64,000 nt of DNA from Hypericibacter adhaerens (lineage in GTDB: Bacteria; Pseudomonadota; Alphaproteobacteria; Dongiales; Dongiaceae), in NCBI RefSeq assembly GCF_008728835.1, contig NZ_CP042582.1, forward strand, positions 4,142,217-4,206,216. Direction: 5' to 3'. Position numbers and translations under genes: made by a program. Below are positions 31,100 through 40,806 of the stretch, one piece after another; the stretch's first letter is position 1, and every line of letters starts with the position of its first letter. Below the pieces are notes generated by a model that saw only the letters and a program-made list of their open reading frames with translations, did not search any database and was not told the origin of the DNA.

Positions 31100-32434
31100 T
31101 CACCCCGGCAAGCACTCCGAAAAACGCACCGGCTGCCCGATCGGCCGCCCGATCAGCTCGTCCTCGCGCATCACGACATGGCCGCGGACGATCGTGGCCT
31201 TGGGCCAGCCCGTCACCGCCATGCCGTCGAACGGCGTCCAGCCGCAGCGCGTCGCCTGCTGCTTGGATTCGATGGTCCGCTTGGCCTTGAGATCGACGAT
31301 GCTGAGATCGCCGTCATAGCCGACCGCGATCCGGCCCTTGCCGGCGATATTGTAGATTCGCGCGGGGCCGGCGCTGGTGAGATCGACCAGCCGCTCCAGG
31401 CTGAGGCGCCCCGCATTCATGTGATCCAGCATCAGCGGCAGCAGCGTCTGCACGCCCGGCATGCCGGAGGGGCTCTGCGGATAGGGCTTCGCCTTCTCGT
31501 CCTTGGTGTGCGGCGCATGGTCCGAGCCGATCACGTCGACGATCCCGTCGCGCACCGCCTGCCACAGCGCCTCGCGATGGCGCATCTCTCGGATCGGCGG
31601 GTTCATCTGCGCGAATGTCCCGAGCGCGCGGTAGCAGTCGGGGGCGGCCAGCGTCAGATGCTGCGGCGTCACCTCCATGGTGACGAGGTCCTTGTTGGCG
31701 GCGAGGATCGGCACCTCCTCCGCGGTCGTGACATGCAGGATATGGACGCGCCGCTTCGCCTGGCGGGCGAGCCGCATCACCCTCGCCGTGGCACGGGTCG
31801 CCGTCTCCACGTCGCGCCAGACCGGATGCATGGTGGGATCGGCGCCGCCTTCGACCAGCGCGCGGCGCTCGCGCAGGCGATACTCGTCCTCGGCATGGAT
31901 CGCCACGCGCCGCGTGCCGTCGCGCAAGGCCTTCAGCAGCGTGTCGTCGTCCGCCACCAGGAGCGTGCCGGTCGAGCTGCCCATGAAGATCTTGATGCCC
32001 GAGGCGCCCGGCAGCCGCTCGAGCTCGGCCAGCTTCCCGACATTGTCGCTCGTTGCGCCGACAAAGAAGGCGACGTCGCACCAGACCCGGTCCTTCGCGA
32101 GGCTGAGCTTCTCCTCGAGCGCTTCGGCGCTGCTGGTGTTCGGGCTGGTGTTCGGCATCTCGAAGATCGCCGTCACCCCGCCCAGCGCTGCGCCCGCCGT
32201 CCCGGTCGCCAGATCCTCCTTGTGGGTCAATCCCGGCTCGCGGAAATGCACCTGGCTGTCGATCACGCCCGGCAGCACATGGAGGCCCTTGGCATCGAAG
32301 GTGTCCGCGGCCGGAAGGTCGATCCGACCGATGGCCGCGATCTTCCCGTCCTTGATCGCGATATCGGTGTCGACGGCGCCCGCGGTCGTCACCGCCCGGC
32401 CGCCCTTGACGATCAGGTCGAAGCTCTCTGCCAC
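31100..32434 (-). CDS. Dihydroorotase (type I, PyrC/AllB-like amidohydrolase)
   Basis: The 444-aa protein has the cyclic-amidohydrolase layout: LPGVIDSQVHFREPGLTHKE at residues 54-73, GIKIFMGSSTG with the Lys that is normally carboxylated, AIHAEDE, ILHVTTAEEV, and GSDHAPHTKDEK. These match dihydroorotases of pyrimidine synthesis. The first metal-binding His of H-x-H is Gln (Q61-V-H63). I recall DSQVH or DTQVH from other alphaproteobacterial dihydroorotases, so this may be a subfamily trait. Other hydantoinase-like activities cannot be excluded. It is divergent from manC. Confidence 0.82.
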   Translation of the reverse strand: MAESFDLIVKGGRAVTTAGAVDTDIAIKDGKIAAIGRIDLPAADTFDAKGLHVLPGVIDSQVHFREPGLTHKEDLATGTAGAALGGVTAIFEMPNTSPNTSSAEALEEKLSLAKDRVWCDVAFFVGATSDNVGKLAELERLPGASGIKIFMGSSTGTLLVADDDTLLKALRDGTRRVAIHAEDEYRLRERRALVEGGADPTMHPVWRDVETATRATARVMRLARQAKRRVHILHVTTAEEVPILAANKDLVTMEVTPQHLTLAAPDCYRALGTFAQMNPPIREMRHREALWQAVRDGIVDVIGSDHAPHTKDEKAKPYPQSPSGMPGVQTLLPLMLDHMNAGRLSLERLVDLTSAGPARIYNIAGKGRIAVGYDGDLSIVDLKAKRTIESKQQATRCGWTPFDGMAVTGWPKATIVRGHVVMREDELIGRPIGQPVRFSECLPG

Positions 32435-32619
32435 AGTTTTGTCCTCATGCCGGTCATGCGCCCATCTCTAGCAGTTTGCCAGAATGGGCGCACCCGAAAG
32501 GCATTGCGCCCGGACGGCATCGATCCGCCGCACGCTGCCGGCGGCCGCGTCACCCCCTTGCCGCCAGCCGAAGCTTCGGCCGCGACCGCTCTTCGTTAAC
32601 CCCCAGCAAGATTGGCGCC

Positions 32620-34068
32620 ATGAACGAATTGCGTTACTACTCCAACACGATGCAGGTTCGCCCCGTGATCCTCTCGGGCGGCGCCGGGACGAGGCTCTGG
32701 CCCCTGTCGCGCGCCACCTATCCCAAGCAGCTCATGCCGCTGCTCTCCGAAGAGAGCCTGCTGCAGGCGACGGCCCGGCGCGTGGCGCCTGCGCATGGTT
32801 TCCTGCCGCCCTTCGTCGTCTGCAACGGCGAGCATCGCTTCATGGTGGCCGAGCAGCTGCGCTCCATCGAGGTGACGCCCGAGGCCATCCTGCTGGAGCC
32901 GCTCGCCCGCAACACGGCGCCGGCCGCGGCCGCGGCCGCGCTGGCCGCGGCTGCCATCGATCCGGAAGCGGTGCTTCTGCTGCTGCCCTCGGACCACCAT
33001 GTGGCGGACCCCGCCGCGTTCCGCGACGCCGTGGCCATGGCGCTGCCGGCGGCGCTGGCGAGCTTCCTCGTCACCTTCGGCATCACCCCCAGCAAGCCCG
33101 AGACCGGCTATGGCTATATCCGCCTCGGCGCGGAGCTTCCCGAGGCGCCCGGCTGCCGGCGGGTGGCCAAGTTCGTCGAGAAGCCCGACCTCCCGACCGC
33201 CCGCGCCTATCTGGCCGCCGGCGACCATGTCTGGAACGGCGGCATGGTGCTGTTCCAGGCGCGCCAGCTGCTGGAGGAGCTCGAGCGATTCGAGCCCGCC
33301 ATGCTGGCCGCCGTCCGCGCCTCGCTCGCCGCGGCGGAACGCGACCTCGATTTCACCCGCCTGAGCGAGCCCGAGTTCGCGAACGCCGTCTCGAAATCGA
33401 TCGACTATGCGCTCCTCGAGCGCACCGACCGCGCCGCGGTCGTGCCCTGCGACATGGGCTGGTCGGATGTCGGCTCCTGGGACAGCCTGTGGGAGGCCGC
33501 CCCCAAGGACGCGGACGGCAACGCGCTCGTCGGCGATGTGGTCGCCGTGGGCGTGCGCGACAGCTACCTGCGCGCCGAGAGCCGGCTGCTCGCGGTCCAG
33601 GGCCTGACCGGCGTCGTCGCCGTCGAGACGCCGGACGCGGTCCTGGTCCTGGCGCGCAACAAGGCGCAGGATCTGCGCTCCGTGGTGACGGCGCTCGACC
33701 AGAAGGGCCGCCACGAGCATCTGCGCCACCGCAAGGTGTTCCGCCCCTGGGGTTCCTACGAGCAGGTCGATGCCGGCCACCGCTTCCAGGTGAAGCGGTT
33801 GATCGTGCGCCCCGGCGGCAAGCTCTCGCTCCAGCGCCACGCCCAGCGCGCCGAGCATTGGGTGGTGGTGAGCGGCATCGCGCGGGTGACGCGCGACGGC
33901 CAGCTCTTCGACCTCATGGCCAACCAGTCGGCCTATATCCCGCTGGGTGCCGCCCACCGCCTGGAAAACCCCGGCGAGGAACCGCTCCATATCATCGAGG
34001 TCCAGTCGGGCGGCTATCTCGGCGAGGACGACATCGTCCGCCTCGAGGACGTCTACGGCCGGCGGTGA
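32620..34068 (+). CDS. manC: Mannose-1-phosphate guanylyltransferase/mannose-6-phosphate isomerase
   Basis: A 482-aa two-domain enzyme. Residues about 10-330 are the nucleotidyltransferase: VILSGGAGTRLWPLSRATYP (the pyrophosphorylase signature), FVEKPD, WNGGMVLF. Residues about 360-475 are the cupin isomerase: RPWGSYEQVD, KRLIVRPGGKLSLQRHAQRA, HWVVVSG. It makes GDP-mannose from mannose-1-phosphate and supplies mannose-1-phosphate from fructose-6-phosphate, for exopolysaccharide or LPS. The ATG at 32620 has no strong ribosome site; an ATG at 32650 (MQVRPVILSGG) is the other choice. Confidence 0.92.
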   Translation: MNELRYYSNTMQVRPVILSGGAGTRLWPLSRATYPKQLMPLLSEESLLQATARRVAPAHGFLPPFVVCNGEHRFMVAEQLRSIEVTPEAILLEPLARNTAPAAAAAALAAAAIDPEAVLLLLPSDHHVADPAAFRDAVAMALPAALASFLVTFGITPSKPETGYGYIRLGAELPEAPGCRRVAKFVEKPDLPTARAYLAAGDHVWNGGMVLFQARQLLEELERFEPAMLAAVRASLAAAERDLDFTRLSEPEFANAVSKSIDYALLERTDRAAVVPCDMGWSDVGSWDSLWEAAPKDADGNALVGDVVAVGVRDSYLRAESRLLAVQGLTGVVAVETPDAVLVLARNKAQDLRSVVTALDQKGRHEHLRHRKVFRPWGSYEQVDAGHRFQVKRLIVRPGGKLSLQRHAQRAEHWVVVSGIARVTRDGQLFDLMANQSAYIPLGAAHRLENPGEEPLHIIEVQSGGYLGEDDIVRLEDVYGRR

Positions 34069-34084
34069 TCGCCGTCGAATCCTA

Positions 34085-34182
34085 TCCCCTTCCGCCTCGC
34101 TCTTTATCCCCTCCCCCTCCTGTCCTCCGTAGCCTGAAAGGCGAAGGAGGATGATGGGGGAGGGCGAGGGAGGGGGTGGGGC
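34085..34182. repeat. Compound family 1 palindromic repeat
   Basis: CCCTCCCCCTCCTGTCCTCC arm, then GGAGGATGATGGGGGAGGG arm, with a GGAGGGGGTGGGG tail, in the gap after manC. A second perfect palindrome (CCTTCCCCCC, AA, GGGGGGAAGG) lies at 34215-34236. Confidence 0.7.
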
Positions 34183-34361
34183 AGTCAACGCGTTCTATGA
34201 TCCCCCCTTCCTAACCTTCCCCCCAAGGGGGGAAGGGATGGTATCGCGAGGTGGCGGCGCTTCTTCATACATCCCCGCCGCCTTTGACATCCCCCCGGCC
34301 GCCCGGAATAGTACCCGCCATCGACAGTGACCGTTTGCCCCCGACGGAGGCGGGCCCTTTC

Positions 34362-35753
34362 ATGAATCAGATCAAGCCGAATTCGCTGGCCGCGCGCGAC
34401 ATCGCCTATCACCTGCACGGCTATACCAACGCCGTCCGCCACGAGCAGGACGGCCCGCTGATCCTGACCGAGGGCAAGGGCATCTATGTCCATGACGAGA
34501 ACGGCCGTGCCTATATCGAAGGCATGGCCGGGCTCTGGAGCGTGTCGCTCGGCTTCGGCGAGGAGCGCCTGGTCGAGGCCGCGGTCCGGCAGATGAAGAA
34601 GCTGCCCTACTACCACACCTTCACCCACAAGACCTCGTCGGTGACGGTCGAGCTGGCCGAGAAGCTGATCGGCCTGGCGCCGGTGCCGATGTCGAAGGTG
34701 TTCTTCGCCAATTCCGGCTCCGAAGCCAACGACACGGTCATCAAGATCGTCTGGTACTACAGCAACGCGCTGGGCCGGCCGAAGAAGAAGAAGATCATCT
34801 CGCGCCAGAAGGCCTATCACGGCGTCACGGTCGCGACCGCGAGCCTCACCGGCCTGCCCAACAACCACCGCGATTTCGACCTGCCGATCGCCAACATCAT
34901 CCATGCCGACTGCCCGCACTATTACCGCTTCGGCAAGGAGGGCGAGAGCGAGGCCCAGTTCGCCCAGCGCATGGCCGACAGCCTCGAGAAGCTGATCCTC
35001 GCCGAGGGCCCGGACACGGTCGCGGCTTTCATCGCCGAGCCGGTCATGGGGGCGGGCGGCGTCATCGTCCCGCCCGCGGGCTATTTCGACCTCATCCAGC
35101 CGATCCTGAAGAAATATGACATTCTGTTCATCGCCGATGAGGTGATCTGCGGCTTCGGGCGCACCGGCAATATGTTCGGGAGCGAGACCTTCAAGCTCAA
35201 GCCCGACATCCTGAGCTGCGCCAAGGCGCTCTCCTCCTCCTACCTGCCGATCTCGGGCGTCATGATCAACGAGAAGGTCTACCAGGCGCTGCGCGACAAC
35301 AGCGCCAAGATCGGCACCTTCGGCCACGGCTTCACCTATTCCGGCCATCCGGTCCCCGCCGCGGTCGCGCTCGAAACCCTGAAGATCTATGAGGAGCGCA
35401 ACATCCTGGCGCAGGTCCGCAGCGTCGCCCCCGCTTTCCAGCGCGAGCTCAAGCGCTTCGCCGACCATCCCCTGGTGGGCGAGACGCGCGGCATCGGCCT
35501 GGTCGGCGCGATCGAGCTGGTGAAGGACAAGCGCACCAAGGAGCCCTTTGCGCCCCAGCAGGGCGTGGGCTTCCAGGCCGCCAAGCTCTGCCAGGAGCAG
35601 GGGCTCATCACCCGCGCGATCATGGACAGCCTCGCCTTCTGCCCGCCGCTCATCATCACCGAGGCGGAGATCGGCGAGATGTTCCGCCGCTTCGCGAAGG
35701 GCCTCGACGCCACCTGGGCCTGGGTGCGCGAGCAGGGCCTCGCCGCCGCCTGA
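34362..35753 (+). CDS. Class III (PLP) omega-aminotransferase, polyamine/beta-amino acid type
   Basis: A 463-aa fold-type I aminotransferase. GLWSVSLGFGEERLVEA and FANSGSEANDTVIKIVWYY are the cofactor-binding start, ADEVICGFGRTG holds the Asp that contacts the pyridine ring, and PDILSCAKALSSSYLPISG carries the Schiff-base Lys. The pattern fits putrescine:pyruvate or taurine/beta-alanine aminotransferases. CGGAGG is 11 bases before the ATG. The polyamine-type transporter operon begins 400 bp downstream in the same direction, suggesting that the gene acts on the imported amine; this is inference. Confidence 0.85.
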   Translation: MNQIKPNSLAARDIAYHLHGYTNAVRHEQDGPLILTEGKGIYVHDENGRAYIEGMAGLWSVSLGFGEERLVEAAVRQMKKLPYYHTFTHKTSSVTVELAEKLIGLAPVPMSKVFFANSGSEANDTVIKIVWYYSNALGRPKKKKIISRQKAYHGVTVATASLTGLPNNHRDFDLPIANIIHADCPHYYRFGKEGESEAQFAQRMADSLEKLILAEGPDTVAAFIAEPVMGAGGVIVPPAGYFDLIQPILKKYDILFIADEVICGFGRTGNMFGSETFKLKPDILSCAKALSSSYLPISGVMINEKVYQALRDNSAKIGTFGHGFTYSGHPVPAAVALETLKIYEERNILAQVRSVAPAFQRELKRFADHPLVGETRGIGLVGAIELVKDKRTKEPFAPQQGVGFQAAKLCQEQGLITRAIMDSLAFCPPLIITEAEIGEMFRRFAKGLDATWAWVREQGLAAA

Positions 35754-35768
35754 CCCTCTCCCCGGCAC

Positions 35769-35798
35769 CGCCGGCGATCCCTCCGGGAATCGCCGGCG
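35769..35798 (+). terminator. Hairpin after the aminotransferase gene
   Basis: CGCCGGCGAT and ATCGCCGGCG are ten-base perfect arms around CCCTCCGGGA. It lies 16 bases after the stop; there is no clear T run. Confidence 0.6.
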
Positions 35799-36152
35799 GC
35801 GCTCGATCACGACAGCCAGGCCGCCGGTTCGCCCGGGGATCGGCGGCAACTTAGCCCGCTATTCCCCGCCGTGGATCGATCCCGCCGCGATGTCCGGCCG
35901 AAGTTGTACTGGTTCAGGGATGGTTCGGCCGTAAGGGCTGTCCATAAAGGCGGCAACCGGCCGGTCACACCGCCCGAAGATCGGGCAACCGGCCCCAATC
36001 GGTCGGCCGGGGTCGCCTTCCTGCAACAAATGACTCCCAATTGCGGGAATCGTGCCGTAGCATTTCGCACCGCACCCGAACGTGGCCGGCGGCTCGTTGG
36101 CCCGTGGAAAAGAAGTGCGCAAACAAGAGTCTGGGAGTGATGCGGTCTCGGA
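35799..36152. other. Leader region of the ABC transporter operon
   Basis: No gene is seen. The sequence holds several CCGGC-rich repeats (AACCGGCCGG, CAACCGGCC, GGTCGGCCGG near 35955-36010), which could form RNA structure, but no recognised riboswitch. The promoter of the transporter operon must lie here. Confidence 0.4.
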
Positions 36153-37247
36153 ATGAACAAGCGGCAGGATAACTACGTCAGCTTCAAGGACGTCCAGAAG
36201 AGCTATGACGGCGAAACGCTGGTCGTCAAAAACCTGAACATGGATATCGCCCAGGGCGAGTTCTTGACGATGCTCGGCCCCTCGGGCTCCGGCAAGACCA
36301 CGACCCTGTTGATGCTGGCCGGCTTCGAGGTGCCGACCAACGGCCACATCTATCTGGACGGGCAGCCGATCGACAACATGCCGCCGCACAAGCGCAACAT
36401 CGGCATGGTGTTCCAGAACTACGCGCTCTTCCCCCACATGACGGTCGAGGAAAACCTCGCCTTCCCCTTGCAGGTGCGCAAGATCGACAAGGTCGAGATC
36501 GCGAGCCGCATCAAGCGGGCGCTCGACATGGTCCAGCTCGGAGCCTATGGCAAGCGCCGGCCGGCTCAGCTCTCGGGCGGCCAGCAGCAGCGCGTCGCCG
36601 TCGCCCGCGCCCTCGTCTTCGATCCCAAGCTGGTCCTGATGGACGAGCCCCTCGGCGCCCTCGACAAGCAGCTGCGCGAGCAGATGCAGTTCGAGATCAA
36701 GCATCTTCATGACCGCCTCGGCATCACGATCGTCTACGTGACGCACGACCAGAGCGAGGCGCTCACCATGTCGAACCGGATCGCCGTCTTCAATGACGGG
36801 ATCATCCAGCAGCTGGCCACCCCGGACGATCTCTACGAGCGGCCGCAGAACGCCTTCGTCGCGCAGTTCATCGGCGAGAACAACAAGCTGCGCGGGCGGA
36901 TCAAGGCCGTGAACGGCAAGACCTGCCAGGTCGAGATCGAGGGCGGCGGCACCGTCCAGGCGACGCCGGTCAAGGTCGATGGCGTCGGCGCCTCGACGCT
37001 GCTGTCGCTGCGCCCGGAGCGGGTGAAGGTCAATCCGCCCGCCGGCGCCGTGCCCAACCTCTTCACCGCCAAGGTCGAGGAGCTGATCTATCTGGGCGAC
37101 CATATCCGCACCCGCGTGTCGGTCTGCGGCCACAGCGATTTCGTCATCAAGCTGCCCAACGCCGAGGGCATACATCAGTTCGAGCCGGGGTCGACCATTT
37201 CGATCGGCTGGAAAGCGGAGGATTGTCGGGCGCTCGACGCGCACTGA
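36153..37247 (+). CDS. potA: ABC transporter ATP-binding protein, spermidine/putrescine type (PotA-like)
   Basis: A 364-aa ATPase. [11 protein letters not shown] is Walker [16 protein letters not shown] the signature, [12 protein letters not shown] Walker B, and THDQ the switch His. The C-terminal TOBE-like domain ([20 protein letters not shown]) is the PotA/PotG type that binds regulators or the permease. It energises uptake of the ligand carried by the binding protein encoded 116 bp downstream. The operon order ATPase, binding protein, two permeases is usual in alphaproteobacteria. The exact substrate (putrescine, spermidine or another cation) cannot be read from the sequence. Confidence 0.9.
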   Translation: MNKRQDNYVSFKDVQKSYDGETLVVKNLNMDIAQGEFLTMLGPSGSGKTTTLLMLAGFEVPTNGHIYLDGQPIDNMPPHKRNIGMVFQNYALFPHMTVEENLAFPLQVRKIDKVEIASRIKRALDMVQLGAYGKRRPAQLSGGQQQRVAVARALVFDPKLVLMDEPLGALDKQLREQMQFEIKHLHDRLGITIVYVTHDQSEALTMSNRIAVFNDGIIQQLATPDDLYERPQNAFVAQFIGENNKLRGRIKAVNGKTCQVEIEGGGTVQATPVKVDGVGASTLLSLRPERVKVNPPAGAVPNLFTAKVEELIYLGDHIRTRVSVCGHSDFVIKLPNAEGIHQFEPGSTISIGWKAEDCRALDAH

Positions 37248-37363
37248 CAGACGAGCTCAGAAGGCGGCACCCGATCGATTGATGGACCCTGGGGTGCGGT
37301 CTTGCGGAGCGACATCAACCGCCGGCAGGAAACGACCGGCATTTCGCAGGGAGTGCAGTAGAG

Positions 37364-38431
37364 ATGAAGACCCGTATATTGATGACGAGCTCTCTCGTCA
37401 TGGCTGGCGTCGCGGCATTGGCCCTGACCCTGGCCAATCCCGCCTCGGCCGAGGACAAGGCCCTGACCGTCGTGTCCTGGGGCGGCGCCTATCAGGCGAG
37501 CCAGCAGGAAGCCTATATCAAGCCGTTCGCCAAAGAGACCGGCACCAAGATCACCGAAGAGGAATATAACGGCGAGATCGCGAAGATCCGCGCCATGGTC
37601 GAGGCCAAGGCCGTGACTTGGGATGTCGTCGACGTCGACACCCAGACCGCGCTCGCGGCCTGCGCCGAAGGCATTCTCGAGCCGATCGACTACGCGAAGA
37701 TCGGCGTCGACAGGTCGAAGATGATCGGCGGCGACCAGTTCGACTGCGCGGTCCCCACGATCCTCTACTCGACCATCTTCGCCTATGACGCCGACAAGCT
37801 GAAGGACGGGCCGAAGACGGTCGCCGACCTGTTCGACACCAAGAAATTCCCCGGCAAGCGTGCGCTGCAGAAGAACCCCTTCATCAATCTCGAATGGGCG
37901 CTGATGGCGGATGGGGTCGCGACCAAGGATCTCTACAAGGTGCTGAGCACGCCCGAGGGCGTGGACCGCGCCTTCAAGAAGCTCGACACCATCAAGAAGG
38001 ACGTCGTGTGGTGGGAAGCGGGCGCCCAGACGCCGCAGCTCCTGGCCGACGGCCAGATCGTGATGGGCTCGACCTGGAACGGCCGCATCTACAACGCGAT
38101 CAAGAACGACCACAAGAACTTCGTGATCGTGTGGGACGGCCAGGCGCCTGACTACGATCTGTGGGCGATTCCGAAGGGCAGCCCCCGTACGGACCTCGCC
38201 TATCAGTTCATCGCCTTCGCCACGAAGCCGGAGAACCAGGCCAACCAGACCAACTACATCTCCTACGGCCCGGCCAACACGGAGGCGACGCCGCATATCG
38301 CGCCGGACGTGCTGAAGGACCTGCCCTCGGCGCCGGACAACATGAAGAACGCCATCATCGTCGACCCGCAGTTCTGGGCCGACAAGGGTGAGGAGCTGCG
38401 CGAGCGTTTCAACGCCTGGCTCGCCCAGTAA
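37364..38431 (+). CDS. potD: Periplasmic substrate-binding protein, polyamine type (PotD-like)
   Basis: A 355-aa protein with a Sec signal (residues 1-29, cut after PASA) and the extracellular solute-binding type 1/8 fold: ALTVVSWGGAYQASQQEAYI, DVVDVDTQTALAACAEG and TWNGRIYNAIKN. The SWGGAY start is typical of polyamine and opine-like binding proteins. It captures the substrate in the periplasm for the permeases that follow. A strong hairpin after its stop probably raises its mRNA level over that of the permeases. Confidence 0.9.
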   Translation: MKTRILMTSSLVMAGVAALALTLANPASAEDKALTVVSWGGAYQASQQEAYIKPFAKETGTKITEEEYNGEIAKIRAMVEAKAVTWDVVDVDTQTALAACAEGILEPIDYAKIGVDRSKMIGGDQFDCAVPTILYSTIFAYDADKLKDGPKTVADLFDTKKFPGKRALQKNPFINLEWALMADGVATKDLYKVLSTPEGVDRAFKKLDTIKKDVVWWEAGAQTPQLLADGQIVMGSTWNGRIYNAIKNDHKNFVIVWDGQAPDYDLWAIPKGSPRTDLAYQFIAFATKPENQANQTNYISYGPANTEATPHIAPDVLKDLPSAPDNMKNAIIVDPQFWADKGEELRERFNAWLAQ

Positions 38432-38440
38432 TGGCTTTGC

Positions 38441-38478
38441 CGGGGAGGGAGCCCCAGGGCTCCCTCCCCGTTCCTTTT
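38441..38478 (+). terminator. Attenuating hairpin between binding protein and permease genes
   Basis: CGGGGAGGGAGC and GCTCCCTCCCCG are twelve-base perfect arms around CCCAGG, followed by TTCCTTTT. It is the best intrinsic terminator in the window; partial read-through would feed the permease genes. Confidence 0.8.
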
Positions 38479-38496
38479 CCGGAATTGGCTTGAATC

Positions 38497-39753
38497 ATGG
38501 TTGCGACGACGGCTCCCGACATCGTGCGCACGGCGGACGGCGTTCCCCTCAAGCAGAAGCTGCAGCGGGTCGAGCGGTCGCGGCAACTGAAGGCGGTCGG
38601 CCTGGTGATGCCGCTGCTGCTCTTCATCATCCTGTCCTTCGCCTTGCCGATCCTGACGATGCTGAAGAACGCGATCGACGATCCGGAGGACATCAGCCAG
38701 GTCCTGCCGGCGACGATGCAGGCGCTGCAGAGCTGGAACGGCCAGGACATCCCCGACGAAGCGGCCTTCGCCGCCCTCGCCGCCGACCTGAAGCAGGCGC
38801 AGAAGGACAAGACCGCCGCCCTCGTCGGCAAGCGGCTCAATTACGAGATCTCCGGCATCCGCAGCAAGGTCATCGCCTCGGCCCGCAAAGCCGAGAAGCT
38901 CGAGGCCGGCCCCTACAAGGACGCCATCATCGCCATGGACCCGGTCTGGGGCGAACGCGACACCTGGGCCACGATCAAGCGCGCCGACAGCCCCTGGACC
39001 TCCTTCTACCTGCTGGCGGCGCTCGACATGCAGCGCGATGCCGACAATTCGCTGGAGAGCGTCCCGGCCGAGCGCTCGATCTACAAGACGGTGTTCGTGC
39101 GCACCTTCTGGATCGCCTTCCAGGTCACGCTGGCGACCCTGATCCTGGGCTTCCCCGTCGCCTATCTGCTGGCAAAGCTGCCGACGCGCTATTCCAATCT
39201 GCTGATGATCTTCGTGCTGCTGCCCTTCTGGACCTCGCTGCTGGTGCGCACCACGGCCTGGTTCGTCCTGCTCCAGGACAACGGCCTCATCAACGAGATG
39301 ATCCAGCTGCTGCATTTGTCGAGCGAGCCGGTGCGGCTGATCTTCAGCCGTCTCGGCACGATCATCGCCATGACCCACATCCAGCTTCCCTTCACGCTGC
39401 TGCCGATCTACAGCGTGATGAAGACCATCTCGCCCAGCCATGTGCGCGCGGCGCGCTCGCTGGGGGCAGGTCCCTTCTATGCCTTCTGGCGGGTCTATTT
39501 CCCGCAGACCGTTCCCGGCATCGCGGCCGGCTGCCTGCTCACCTTCATCCTGTGCCTGGGCTACTACATCACGCCGGCGCTGGTCGGCGGCGCCACCGAC
39601 CAGATGGTGAGCAACCTGGTCGCGACGGCGATCAACCAGGAAAACAACTGGGGCAAGGCCTCGGCGCTCGGCGGCATCCTGCTGGCCGCGACCTTGATCC
39701 TCTACTCGGTCTATAACCGCCTCGTCGGCGTCGACAAGATGAAGTTCGGGTGA
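38497..39753 (+). CDS. potB: ABC transporter permease, PotB-like (418 aa)
   Basis: Six or more membrane helices with a large periplasmic insertion (about residues 55-185) that is charged and helical. The cytoplasmic EAA loop (KTISPSHVRAARSLGAGPFYAFWRVYFPQTVPGI) that docks on the ATPase is well preserved. It forms half of the transmembrane channel with the next gene product, which overlaps its stop by four bases (GTGA). Confidence 0.9.
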   Translation: MVATTAPDIVRTADGVPLKQKLQRVERSRQLKAVGLVMPLLLFIILSFALPILTMLKNAIDDPEDISQVLPATMQALQSWNGQDIPDEAAFAALAADLKQAQKDKTAALVGKRLNYEISGIRSKVIASARKAEKLEAGPYKDAIIAMDPVWGERDTWATIKRADSPWTSFYLLAALDMQRDADNSLESVPAERSIYKTVFVRTFWIAFQVTLATLILGFPVAYLLAKLPTRYSNLLMIFVLLPFWTSLLVRTTAWFVLLQDNGLINEMIQLLHLSSEPVRLIFSRLGTIIAMTHIQLPFTLLPIYSVMKTISPSHVRAARSLGAGPFYAFWRVYFPQTVPGIAAGCLLTFILCLGYYITPALVGGATDQMVSNLVATAINQENNWGKASALGGILLAATLILYSVYNRLVGVDKMKFG

Positions 39754-40586
39754 TCCAAATGCCGATGCCGGCCTACGCCACCACCCCCGAACGCGCCTGG
39801 TATTACGCCCATCGCGTCATCGTCGCGGCCATCCTGCTGTTCCTGATCGCGCCGATCCTCGTGATCATGCCGCTGTCCTTCAACTCGGAGCCTTACTTCA
39901 GCTACCCGATGCCGGGGCTGTCGCTGCGCTGGTACGAGGATTTCTTTACCAACGACCGCTGGACCCTGGCACTCCAGAACAGCATCATCGTCGCGGTCTC
40001 GGTCACTCTGGTTTCGACAGCGCTCGGCACGCTCGCGGCGCTGGGCCTGAGCCGCCCGCGCTTTCCGGCGCGCGGCCTCATCATGAGCCTGCTGATCTCG
40101 CCGATCGTGGTGCCGGTGATCATCTCGGCCGTCGGCATGTATTTCTTCTACACCCGCGTCGGCCTAACCAACTCCATTCCCGGCGTCGTGCTGGCCCATA
40201 CGGCGCTGGCGACGCCCTTCGTGGTCATCACCGTCACGGCGACGCTCTCCGGCTTCGACCAGACCCTGACGCGCGCGGCCGCCAGTCTCGGCTCCAACCC
40301 GGTCCATTCCTTCTTCAAGATCACCCTGCCCCTCATCCTGCCCGGCGTGATCTCGGGCGGGCTCTTCGCCTTCGTCACCTCCTTCGACGAGGTGGTGGTG
40401 GTGCTCTTCATCGCCAGCCCCGAGCAGCGTACCCTGCCCAAGCAGATGTTCAGCGGCATCCGCGAGATGATCAGCCCGACCATCACCGCCGCCGCCACCC
40501 TGCTGATCCTGTTCGCCGTGGCCATGCTGACGACGGTCGAGCTCCTGCGCCGCCGCTCGGAGCGCCTGCGCGGCATCCGGAGCTAA
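39750..40586 (+). CDS. potC: ABC transporter permease, PotC-like (278 aa)
   Basis: Six membrane helices and the EAA loop DQTLTRAAASLGSNPVHSFFKITLPLILPGVI. The start is GTG at 39750, overlapping the end of potB; an ATG three codons later is also possible. It completes the four-gene transporter. A family 2 repeat cluster follows the stop. Confidence 0.9.
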   Translation: MIQMPMPAYATTPERAWYYAHRVIVAAILLFLIAPILVIMPLSFNSEPYFSYPMPGLSLRWYEDFFTNDRWTLALQNSIIVAVSVTLVSTALGTLAALGLSRPRFPARGLIMSLLISPIVVPVIISAVGMYFFYTRVGLTNSIPGVVLAHTALATPFVVITVTATLSGFDQTLTRAAASLGSNPVHSFFKITLPLILPGVISGGLFAFVTSFDEVVVVLFIASPEQRTLPKQMFSGIREMISPTITAAATLLILFAVAMLTTVELLRRRSERLRGIRS

Positions 40587-40605
40587 GCCGCGCCCGGTCC
40601 TTTAC

Positions 40606-40758
40606 TGTCATCCTCGGACCGGCCCCCCCGTGTTGCGCCGAAGGCGCACACGAGGACAGGCGCCGGCCGGATCCGGGGATCCGGTTCTCCCGCCCCATGC
40701 CCTCCGGAGCTCGGAGAGCGTAGGAGGGCGGGTCGCCGGATCAAGTCCGGCGATGACA
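40606..40758. repeat. Family 2 repeat cluster
   Basis: TGTCATCCTCGGACCGG at the left pairs with CGGATCAAGTCCGGCGATGACA at the right, with nested GC-rich stems. It fills the gap after the transporter operon. Confidence 0.7.
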
Positions 40759-40806
40759 ACAAAGAGGCGCCTGGCCTAGAGTCCCGGCCCGTCCGGAACC
40801 GCCTCC

